Assembly: GCA_031548325.1 (NCBI GenBank) | Contig: JAVBRE010000067.1 | Location: 1 to 7,259, forward strand | Direction: 5' to 3' | Length of the DNA stretch: 7,259 nucleotides | Source of the DNA: FLUQ01 sp031548325 | Lineage (GTDB): Bacteria > Desulfobacterota > Desulfovibrionia > Desulfovibrionales > Desulfovibrionaceae | Part shown: one piece after another, positions 1 to 4,525 of the stretch | How the letters are laid out: every line of letters starts with the position of its first letter | Position numbering within the stretch: position 1 is the stretch's first letter | The notes under the pieces: generated by a model | The model's input: the letters and a program-made list of their open reading frames with translations, nothing else | What the model was told of the DNA's origin: nothing | Database searches by the model: none | Position numbers and translations under genes: made by a program

Positions 1-651
1 GCCATGGTCGCGCGGGAACGGGGCGACCGGCTGCGCGAACTGCTCGACAGGCAGGGCGGCAAGCTGGATCTTTTCTGCGGCTGCGACCAGGTGGGCACGC
101 TCAAAATTCTGACGGACGCGAAAGGGCGGGTGGTCAAAGAAGTTTCGCGGGACAGCTTCGGCGTCATCCTTCACGACACGCTGCCGGACCTGTTCATGCC
201 CATAGGCTTTGCCGGGGGTCTGACGGATTCCGACATGGGCCTTGTCCGCTTCGGGTATCGGGATTATGATCCCACTGTGGGGCGCTTCACGGCCCCGGAC
301 CCGCTGGGCGACACCGGCGGGGACCACGATCTGTATGACTATTGTATTGATGACCCGGTGACCCTGAACGACCCCACGGGGCTCTTTCCGCCTCTGCTGG
401 CGTTCGCGTTAGCCAAGCTCGGCGCCGCCGGCATTGCTGCGGTCGGTGCATATGGAGCCGCATGGATTGCCGATAAGGCAAAAAGCATAAAAGATGGTGA
501 TGAAAGCATGACGGCGCGTAGCGGAGTGATGGAGGCTGGCTCATACGCGATGGAAGCCATAAAGGATGCGGCCATCATGGGAAGATCTCCGAACAAGCTT
601 TGGAATACATACAGGCTCATAAAGAGAAAACAAGAAGAAGGGCAAGACTAG
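1..651 (+). CDS. RHS repeat-associated core protein, C-terminal end with variable toxin tip (partial)
   Basis: This is the 3' end of a longer gene: the frame is open to the window edge, and the ATG at 4 is only an internal methionine. RHS proteins form a beta-cage that encloses a C-terminal toxin and are usually delivered to competing cells. Numbering from the ATG at 4, residues 68-128 are the end of the conserved core (GFAGGLTDSDMGLVRFGYRDYDP, then GRFTAPDPLGDTGGDHDLYDY). Two motifs, DPLG (99-102) and DPTG (123-126), match the paired DPxG aspartate motifs of RHS/TcC self-cleavage, so the tip would be freed after L127. The tip, residues 129-215, has a Gly/Ala-rich hydrophobic stretch (131-156) and then a charged helix-like tail rich in Lys, Glu and Met. 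I recognise no nuclease, deaminase or ADP-ribosyltransferase motif; a membrane-acting toxin is an inference. G+C falls to about 47% over 481-650, leading into the AT-rich gene behind it. The family is clear; the toxin activity is unknown. Confidence 0.9.
   Translation, partial: AMVARERGDRLRELLDRQGGKLDLFCGCDQVGTLKILTDAKGRVVKEVSRDSFGVILHDTLPDLFMPIGFAGGLTDSDMGLVRFGYRDYDPTVGRFTAPDPLGDTGGDHDLYDYCIDDPVTLNDPTGLFPPLLAFALAKLGAAGIAAVGAYGAAWIADKAKSIKDGDESMTARSGVMEAGSYAMEAIKDAAIMGRSPNKLWNTYRLIKRKQEEGQD
260..359 (+). repeat. RHS core-end direct repeat, copy 1 (in the rhs gene)
   Basis: A 100-bp segment coding for the end of the RHS core. It matches 1371-1470 at a constant offset of 1111 bp with five mismatches: 274, 275, 276, 278 and 354. 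Bases 279-353 (75 bp) are identical. Similarity stops abruptly at the 5' end, where the bases before 260 and 1371 differ, and at the 3' end, where the tips begin. Both copies are in the same reading phase relative to their own ORFs, so recombination between them would be in frame. Confidence 0.95.
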
Positions 652-700
652 CGGCGGCATTGATGCCTGTCTAAAAAAAACAGAATATGCAGGTAGCTGA

Positions 701-736
701 TGCGTATGTTCCGGCATATATTCCGGAACATACGCA
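701..736. repeat. Perfect 14-bp inverted repeat between toxin tip and candidate immunity gene
   Basis: The arms are TGCGTATGTTCCGG (701-714) and CCGGAACATACGCA (723-736), fully complementary around an 8-nt loop. No T-run follows, so this is not a standard intrinsic terminator. It lies in the 114-bp gap between the rhs stop and the next gene's start, 30 bp before that start. An operator, a transcript-processing hairpin or a mobile-element remnant are all possible; the sequence does not decide. Confidence 0.8.
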
Positions 737-755
737 GTAAACATTCCATCAATGT

Positions 756-762
756 AGAGAGG
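756..762 (+). promoter_or_regulatory. Ribosome binding site that sets the start of the AT-rich gene
   Basis: AGAGAGG ends 3 nt before the ATG at 766 and 6 nt before an in-frame TTG at 769. It is the only Shine-Dalgarno-like sequence near the start. It favours 766 (or possibly 769) over the longer frame from the ATG at 700, whose first codons are the arm of the inverted repeat at 701-736. Confidence 0.55.
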
Positions 763-765
763 TGT

Positions 766-1314
766 ATGTTGCGAATTTCTATCAAAACAACATTCAATCT
801 TCTTTTATCTGAACTTATATTTATTTTTTCAATCTCAGCAATATATTCACTTCAATGGTTCTTTAATTTTTTTGATAATATCCAGTATAAAATAATATTG
901 ACGCTAATATGGTTTTCAATATTTTTTATACCTATCATTATTTTTTATTTAATAATAAAATGTGTAAAGATAAAAAATTTGATAGGATATATTACATATA
1001 ATGATAGCAATATATTGCAGAAAAAAATTATTATAGAAAATAACAACAGTATGGGTGATGTTTCATCTAATTTTATATATATTGATAAAATATTAATGTC
1101 ACTAAATGAAAAAGAGATGTTTTATGTCAGGAAAAATATTAAATATTACTCTTGGTTGATGAATAAAAAAAATATACAAGCAATTCATTGTTTTTTTATA
1201 ATTATAGCTATTATAACTTTTAATTGTTCCGAATATGACTTATTTCCTATCGTTTTTATACTTTTTATATTTGGCTTTGTGCGAGAAATTCAAGCGATTA
1301 TAGATATTGTATAA
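766..1314 (+). CDS. Unrecognised four-helix membrane protein, candidate RHS immunity protein
   Basis: An ORF of 182 residues that I cannot place in a known family. It has four strongly hydrophobic stretches, at about 10-33, 43-66, 137-153 and 159-175. The hydrophilic middle (about 67-136) is rich in Lys, Asn and Ile. There is no cleavable signal peptide; residues R3 and K7 before the first helix suggest an inner-membrane protein. The ATG at 766 was chosen because AGAGAGG precedes it and because the longer reading from 700 runs through a perfect hairpin. G+C is about 21% (111 of 540 bases, 781-1320), with AT-rich codons throughout, unlike the GC-rich neighbours, which indicates horizontal transfer. 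It follows the rhs toxin tip on the same strand, the usual place for the cognate immunity gene. A membrane immunity protein would fit a toxin tip with a hydrophobic segment. That role is inferred from position and topology only. Confidence 0.65.
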   Translation: MLRISIKTTFNLLLSELIFIFSISAIYSLQWFFNFFDNIQYKIILTLIWFSIFFIPIIIFYLIIKCVKIKNLIGYITYNDSNILQKKIIIENNNSMGDVSSNFIYIDKILMSLNEKEMFYVRKNIKYYSWLMNKKNIQAIHCFFIIIAIITFNCSEYDLFPIVFILFIFGFVREIQAIIDIV

Positions 1315-1370
1315 AACATGCAAGCGAAGTATATATTAGAGCATCATTCTTTTTCTGCTTTCTTTGCTCT

Positions 1371-1470
1371 GGGATTATGATCCCGGCGCGGGGCGCTTCA
1401 CGGCCCCGGACCCGCTGGGCGACACCGGCGGGGACCACGATCTGTATGACTATTGTATTGATGATCCGGT
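1371..1470 (+). repeat. RHS core-end direct repeat, copy 2 (orphan tip)
   Basis: The partner of 260-359, with 95 of 100 bases identical. It starts abruptly after AT-rich sequence with no similarity to copy 1, so only the last part of the RHS core is duplicated. It supplies homology for in-frame exchange of the rhs 3' end with the orphan tip behind it. Confidence 0.95.
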
Positions 1471-1579
1471 AAGTTGCGTCGATTCCAGCGGGTTGTTTCC
1501 CGGAGCAGCATTGTGGCAGACTCTATGGGGAGGTGCGTTGCGGCATGCACCGACAATAGCAACAGCCCTCATGTCAAAA

Positions 1580-1603
1580 GGAAAGGAGCTTGGGCTCCTT
1601 TCC
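1580..1603 (-). terminator. Hairpin 1: 10-bp perfect stem, terminator-like on the minus strand
   Basis: The arms GGAAAGGAGC (1580-1589) and GCTCCTTTCC (1594-1603) enclose the loop TTGG. On the + strand the stem is preceded by AAAA (1576-1579) and followed by GTAG. Read on the minus strand it is therefore followed by TTTT, the form of a weak intrinsic terminator. No minus-strand gene was found for it to serve. Confidence 0.45.
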
Positions 1604-1615
1604 GTAGACCGCCGC

Positions 1616-1647
1616 CAAAGTCCCCGTTCGCGAGAGCGGGGACTTTG
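1616..1647. repeat. Hairpin 2: perfect 11-bp inverted repeat with GCGA tetraloop
   Basis: The arms CAAAGTCCCCG (1616-1626) and CGGGGACTTTG (1637-1647) are fully complementary. The inner bases add a G-U, a U-A and a C-G pair, giving a 14-bp stem closed by the GNRA-type loop GCGA (1630-1633). The stop codon of the orphan tip lies in the right arm. There is no T-run, so the role (RNA stability, processing or repeat element) is open. Confidence 0.8.
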
Positions 1648-1657
1648 ACAACGTCCT

Positions 1658-1676
1658 GGGGCGCGCCTTGCGCCCC
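1658..1676. repeat. Hairpin 3: 7-bp GC stem
   Basis: The arms GGGGCGC (1658-1664) and GCGCCCC (1670-1676) are perfect with a 5-nt loop. This is the third of four consecutive hairpins between the orphan tip and the flgI promoter. Confidence 0.6.
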
Positions 1677-1681
1677 CCATT

Positions 1682-1718
1682 GCCGCGCCGGTCTTTTTCG
1701 GCGCGGCGCTTCGTTTTT
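1682..1718 (+). terminator. Hairpin 4: 9-bp GC stem with downstream T-run, probable terminator before flgI
   Basis: The arms GCCGCGCCG (1682-1690) and CGGCGCGGC (1699-1707) are perfect around GTCTTTTT. A T5 run follows at 1714-1718, six bases after the stem. That spacing is longer than in a classic intrinsic terminator. Its place, just before the sigma-54-like site of flgI, fits a role in ending rhs-locus transcription. Confidence 0.5.
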
Positions 1719-1725
1719 CAGCGTC

Positions 1726-1741
1726 TGGCATCATAATTGCT
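1726..1741 (+). promoter_or_regulatory. Sigma-54 (RpoN) promoter candidate for flgI
   Basis: TGGCATCATAATTGCT fits the sigma-54 consensus TGGCACG-N4-TTGCW at all but two defined positions. It has the required GG (1727-1728), ten bases, GC (1739-1740) spacing. Transcription would start near 1752, leaving a leader of about 45 nt before the flgI ATG. Sigma-54 control of flagellar hook and basal-body genes is common in Proteobacteria. No enhancer site for an RpoN activator was identified. Confidence 0.7.
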
Positions 1742-1796
1742 AAGTCATGTCGCAAGACAAGTTTTTGGCGCAAGCCGAATCAGCAGCGAGGTTGAC

Positions 1797-2918
1797 ATGA
1801 TCAGCATACACGCCACACGCATCCGCATTCTGCCGGTCCTTCTGTTTTTGTTCGTCCTGGCGGCTTTGTCGCCGTTGCCGGCCCAGGCCGTGCGCATCAA
1901 GGACGTCGCATCCTTCAGCGGCGTTCGCGACAACCAGCTGGTCGGCTACGGCTTGGTGGTGGGGCTTTCGGGCACCGGCGACAAGAAGGATTCGACCTTC
2001 ACCATGCGCTCCATGGTCAACCTGTTGGAAAACATGGGCGTGGCCGTGGACCAGAAGGTGCTCAAACCCAAAAACGTGGCCTCGGTCATGGTGACGGCGA
2101 AAATGCCCGTTTCCGCCAAGCCCGGCGCCAGACTGGACGTGACCGTCTCGTCCATGGGCGACGCCACCAGTTTGCTGGGCGGGGTTTTGCTGCAAACGCC
2201 GCTTAAAGGCGTGGACGGCAAAATTTATGCCCTGGCCCAGGGCGCGATGGCCATCGGCGGCTTCAGCGTGACCGGAGAAGCCGCGCGGGCCACCAAAAAC
2301 GTGACCACCGTGGGTCTTGTGCCCGGTGGGGCTATTGTGGAGCGGGCGGTGCCTTTCAAGTTCAACAGCCAGGAAACCCTGACTCTGGCCATGCACGGCG
2401 CGGATTTTTCTACCACCAACCAGGTGGTGGACCGGGTGAACGGCGCCCTTGGCGGCAATTTCGCCCGCGCTCTGGATATTTCCACGGTGGAGCTGAAAAT
2501 TCCTTCTGATTTCAGAAACAATATGGTGCCTCTTATGGCGTCGCTGGAAAACATCGAAATCACGCCCGATTCCGCCGCCCGGGTGGTGGTGGACGAAAAG
2601 ACCGGCACCGTGGTTCTGGGGCGCGAAGTGCGTATTTCTCGCGTGGCCGTTTCTCACGGCAATTTGCAGGTGACGGTGTCCGAAGGCGCGGACGTGTCCC
2701 AGCCCGGCCCGTTCAGCGCCGGCACGACGGTGGCCACGCCGCGCACCGACATTGCCGCCCGCGAAGAGAGGCGCAATCTCAACGTGGTTGAAGGAGCCAC
2801 CCTGCAAGAGCTGGTGGACGGCCTGAATTCACTGGGCGCAACGCCCCGCGACCTGATTTCCATTCTTCGGACCCTGAAATCGGCAGGGGCGCTGCACGCG
2901 ACCCTGGAGGTGATTTAA
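1797..2918 (+). CDS. flgI: Flagellar P-ring protein FlgI
   Basis: FlgI forms the P-ring in the peptidoglycan layer, the bushing around the rod of the basal body. The 373-residue product is close to the family's usual length (about 365). Residues 1-31 form a signal peptide: Arg residues at 8 and 10, a hydrophobic core at 11-27, and a cleavage site after PAQA, fitting Sec export to the periplasm. The mature start, VRIKDVASFSGVRDNQLVGY, and the following GLVVGLSGTGD are hallmark FlgI sequence. So is the C-terminal LQELVDGLNSLGATPRDLIS. The start at 1797 has GAGG at 1788-1791, 5 nt upstream. The alternative TTG at 1737 would place the start codon inside the -12 promoter element and bury the signal peptide. 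The stop abuts the next gene's ATG. The usual upstream neighbour flgH is absent here; an RHS locus takes its place. Confidence 0.97.
   Translation: MISIHATRIRILPVLLFLFVLAALSPLPAQAVRIKDVASFSGVRDNQLVGYGLVVGLSGTGDKKDSTFTMRSMVNLLENMGVAVDQKVLKPKNVASVMVTAKMPVSAKPGARLDVTVSSMGDATSLLGGVLLQTPLKGVDGKIYALAQGAMAIGGFSVTGEAARATKNVTTVGLVPGGAIVERAVPFKFNSQETLTLAMHGADFSTTNQVVDRVNGALGGNFARALDISTVELKIPSDFRNNMVPLMASLENIEITPDSAARVVVDEKTGTVVLGREVRISRVAVSHGNLQVTVSEGADVSQPGPFSAGTTVATPRTDIAAREERRNLNVVEGATLQELVDGLNSLGATPRDLISILRTLKSAGALHATLEVI
2906..2914 (+). promoter_or_regulatory. Strong ribosome binding site for the rod-binding gene inside the flgI 3' end
   Basis: GGAGGTGAT pairs with the 16S rRNA tail over nine bases. 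It lies within the last codons of flgI, 4 nt before the ATG at 2919. It fixes that start and fits tight translational linkage of the two genes. Confidence 0.85.
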
Positions 2919-3929
2919 ATGACCACCGGTCCCGCTGATCCGCAAATGGCCATGGACGCCGCCGGCGCGTCCGATCTGGTGCAGAAGAAGCTGGCCGTTG
3001 ACGGTCTGAAGAAAAGGCTGGGCGACGGCAAGGACAGCGACAAAAAGCTGCGCGAGGCCTGCGAGGGTTTTGAATCCATCTTCCTGCAGAAAATGTGGGA
3101 GCAGATGCGCAAAAATGTGAAAAAAGAGGGCTACCTGCACAGCAAGGACGAAGAAGCCTACCAGTCCATGTTCGATGTGGAGCTTGCCAAAAAAATGACT
3201 TCGGCGGGCGGCATAGGGCTTGCCGACATGTTGCAGCAGCAGCTCAGCCAGAAGCTGAGCAAGACCAGCCGCTCGACGGGGCCCGGCGCTTTGCGCGCGC
3301 CCCTGGCCATTTCTCCGGCGCAGGAAGGCGCCGCCAGGGCCGAGACCCGTAAAGAGGCGCTCTCGCAAGAAGAACTGTATTCACAGGCCGAAGAAGAAGC
3401 GCAGAAAAGCGGCTATGATCCGGCCAGGACCGTTATGGAACAGGCCCTGAGCGAACTGGAAAACGAACGGCAGGTCATGGACCCCGATTATTCCCCTGAA
3501 GCTTTCGCGCCCATGACCGTGGCCCAGGCCTTTGCGCGGCCGGTCGCGCCGGCGGCGCAGGCGGGAGCGGCCCAGGCGCCGAGCGAACGCCCCGTCTTTT
3601 CCGTGACGCCCATGCCCCAAAAGGTCAGCGCTCCGGGCAAGGCCCGGCCGGTGTCGCGCAAGGGCGCTTCCACGCATAAGACCTCCAATGCGAACAACCG
3701 CTCGTATTCCGGCAGGACCAACGGATACCCCGGCTACACGCCCGGCATTCCCGGCGCGCCCGCCGCAACCGGTACGGACCCGGCTGCTTCGGCGCGGACT
3801 CCGTCAGCTGGTCCTCAGGCCCTGACCTCCGACGGCGGCCTGGCCGGCGCGACCGGCGCGACCGGTGCGGCCGGTGCGGCCGGCGTGATGCAGACGGCTC
3901 CCGCCGTCCGGTTGGACAGAAATGTATAA
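2919..3929 (+). CDS. flgJ: FlgJ-type rod-binding protein without muramidase domain
   Basis: The rod-binding part of FlgJ caps the growing rod during basal-body assembly in the periplasm. In this 336-residue product, residues 44-109 carry that domain: LREACEGFESIFLQKMWEQM, a charged turn (KKEGYLHSKDEEAY), then FDVELAKKM and GGIGLADMLQQQL. In enterobacterial FlgJ a glucosaminidase (muramidase) domain follows. Here the rest (about 110-336) is instead low-complexity, rich in Ala, Pro, Gly, Ser and Glu, with no catalytic motif. It includes a Pro/Gly section (about 264-295) and a collagen-like GATGATGAAGAAG run encoded by 9-bp repeats. Peptidoglycan cutting would then need a separate enzyme. There is no clear signal peptide, as expected for a protein exported by the flagellar apparatus. 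The start directly follows the flgI stop. The domain call is firm; the role of the tail is unknown. Confidence 0.88.
   Translation: MTTGPADPQMAMDAAGASDLVQKKLAVDGLKKRLGDGKDSDKKLREACEGFESIFLQKMWEQMRKNVKKEGYLHSKDEEAYQSMFDVELAKKMTSAGGIGLADMLQQQLSQKLSKTSRSTGPGALRAPLAISPAQEGAARAETRKEALSQEELYSQAEEEAQKSGYDPARTVMEQALSELENERQVMDPDYSPEAFAPMTVAQAFARPVAPAAQAGAAQAPSERPVFSVTPMPQKVSAPGKARPVSRKGASTHKTSNANNRSYSGRTNGYPGYTPGIPGAPAATGTDPAASARTPSAGPQALTSDGGLAGATGATGAAGAAGVMQTAPAVRLDRNV
3846..3881 (+). repeat. Four 9-bp tandem repeats in the flgJ 3' end
   Basis: Two GGCGCGACC units are followed by two GGTGCGGCC units, in frame, encoding Gly-Ala-Thr twice and Gly-Ala-Ala twice. Because the unit is a multiple of three, changes in copy number by slippage would lengthen or shorten the tail without a frameshift. 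Confidence 0.85.
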
Positions 3930-3933
3930 GTAA

Positions 3934-3949
3934 TGGTGCGAAATTTGCA
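3934..3949 (+). promoter_or_regulatory. Sigma-54 (RpoN) promoter candidate for flgN-flgK-flgL
   Basis: TGGTGCGAAATTTGCA fits TGGCACG-N4-TTGCW except at two positions (C to T, A to G). GG (3935-3936) and GC (3947-3948) are ten bases apart. It begins 5 nt after the flgJ stop. Transcription would start near 3960, giving a leader of about 95 nt. The same pattern occurs before flgI, which raises confidence in both sites. Confidence 0.7.
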
Positions 3950-3959
3950 TAAAACAGAA

Positions 3960-4054
3960 AAACATCCCCGCAAGCCCTGACCGGAAAGGACGGCGAGGAG
4001 AGCCCCGTACCCCGGAAAAACGACGCGGCAACAGGCTCGGAACAGGAGAGAACA
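3960..4054 (+). promoter_or_regulatory. GGA-rich leader of flgN, possible CsrA target
   Basis: Between the predicted transcript start and the flgN ATG there are six GGA triplets, at 3983, 3988, 3997, 4014, 4039 and 4045. The last lies inside the Shine-Dalgarno AGGAG (4044-4048). CsrA binds GGA motifs, often in pairs with one masking the ribosome binding site. Whether CsrA acts here is inference, and purine-rich leaders can carry GGA by chance. Confidence 0.35.
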
Positions 4055-4525
4055 ATGGCTGATTTCGCACATATACACGGCAATCTTGTCCGGCAGTGGA
4101 AAGGCATGGAACTTTTGGAAAGCCTGCTTGAGGAAGAATTTTCCCTGCTTCAGACAGGCGACACCGACGCCGTCACCAGCCTGGAATTTTCCATCCATGA
4201 ACTGCTCCGCCAACTGGCGTCCGAGCGCATGGAAGTCAAGGAAATCATGCAGGGCACCAAGGCGGCGGAATATGCGGATCTGTTGTCCCCGGAAGAAGGA
4301 GAGGCGGTCAAAAAACTGCTGGCGGCCATTGACGACGCAGAGCAGCGCGCCGCCCGCCAGGCCGGTTACAATACGCAGTTGTCCCTGGCGCTTCTGGACC
4401 AGAATCACGAACTGATGACCTATCTGTACGACAACATCGTGCCCAAACAGCAGATGGTGTACGGCGCCAAAGGCACCTATCGCGCCCACAGACCCGAAGC
4501 GGCCCTTATTCATGGGAGAATGTAA
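4055..4525 (+). CDS. flgN: Flagellar export chaperone FlgN
   Basis: FlgN is the cytoplasmic chaperone that keeps FlgK and FlgL soluble and brings them to the flagellar type III export gate. The product has 156 residues, within the family's usual 140-160. It is almost entirely helical and acidic: helices at about 8-33 (with LLESLLEEEFSLLQTGD), 37-67 and 79-127. The family-like C-terminal section LLDQNHELMTYLYDNI (113-128) is the part expected to bind the substrates. The start at 4055 is set by AGGAG (4044-4048), 6 nt upstream. Its TAA touches the flgK ATG, so chaperone and client are linked in translation. Sequence is poorly conserved in this family, so the call rests on size, helical make-up, the C-terminal pattern and the place before flgK-flgL. 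Confidence 0.87.
   Translation: MADFAHIHGNLVRQWKGMELLESLLEEEFSLLQTGDTDAVTSLEFSIHELLRQLASERMEVKEIMQGTKAAEYADLLSPEEGEAVKKLLAAIDDAEQRAARQAGYNTQLSLALLDQNHELMTYLYDNIVPKQQMVYGAKGTYRAHRPEAALIHGRM

Larger units (their letters stand above)
1371..1648 (+). pseudogene. Orphan RHS C-terminal tip (displaced or silent toxin end)
   Basis: The frame encodes DYDPGAGRFTAPDPLGDTGG and the rest of the core end, then a new tip beginning about SGLFPGAALWQTLWGG. The frame is open from 1340 (a TAG sits at 1337-1339) to the TGA at 1646-1648. It has no ATG before the repeat, and the TTG at 1364 lacks a Shine-Dalgarno, so independent translation is unlikely. Compared with the full gene, the second self-cleavage motif reads DSSG instead of DPTG. 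The last 24 or so codons run through two perfect hairpins, so the tip looks truncated or decayed. Orphan tips after a full rhs gene are known as reservoirs or remnants of tip exchange. No immunity-like ORF follows this one. It may be the older end of the rhs gene, pushed downstream when the present tip and AT-rich gene arrived. Confidence 0.75.

Noticed and set aside
700..765. A longer start for the AT-rich gene from the ATG at 700
   Set aside because: The first codons are the arm of a perfect inverted repeat and have no Shine-Dalgarno; AGAGAGG before 766 fits better.
652..765. A sigma-70 promoter for the AT-rich gene
   Set aside because: AT-rich DNA gives several weak -10-like hexamers, but none is paired with a convincing -35 element.
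1315..1370. Transposon ends or integrase remnants around the AT-rich gene
   Set aside because: No transposase or integrase fragment and no clear terminal repeat or target duplication was found; transfer is inferred from composition only.
1450..1773. An antisense frame across the orphan tip and hairpins
   Set aside because: It shares the peptide QSPRSRERGL with the + strand only because of the palindrome at 1616-1647.
1737..1796. A TTG start at 1737 for flgI
   Set aside because: The TTG is part of the sigma-54 -12 element, and 20 extra residues would bury the signal peptide; 1797 has a good ribosome binding site.
1740..2807. A 355-codon antisense open frame across flgI
   Set aside because: It mirrors GC-rich codon use of a clear flgI; its His/Gly-rich translation resembles no protein and it has no ribosome binding site.
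3933..3980. A 15-codon frame in the flgJ-flgN gap
   Set aside because: It overlaps the sigma-54 site, would start before the predicted transcript start, and has no Shine-Dalgarno.
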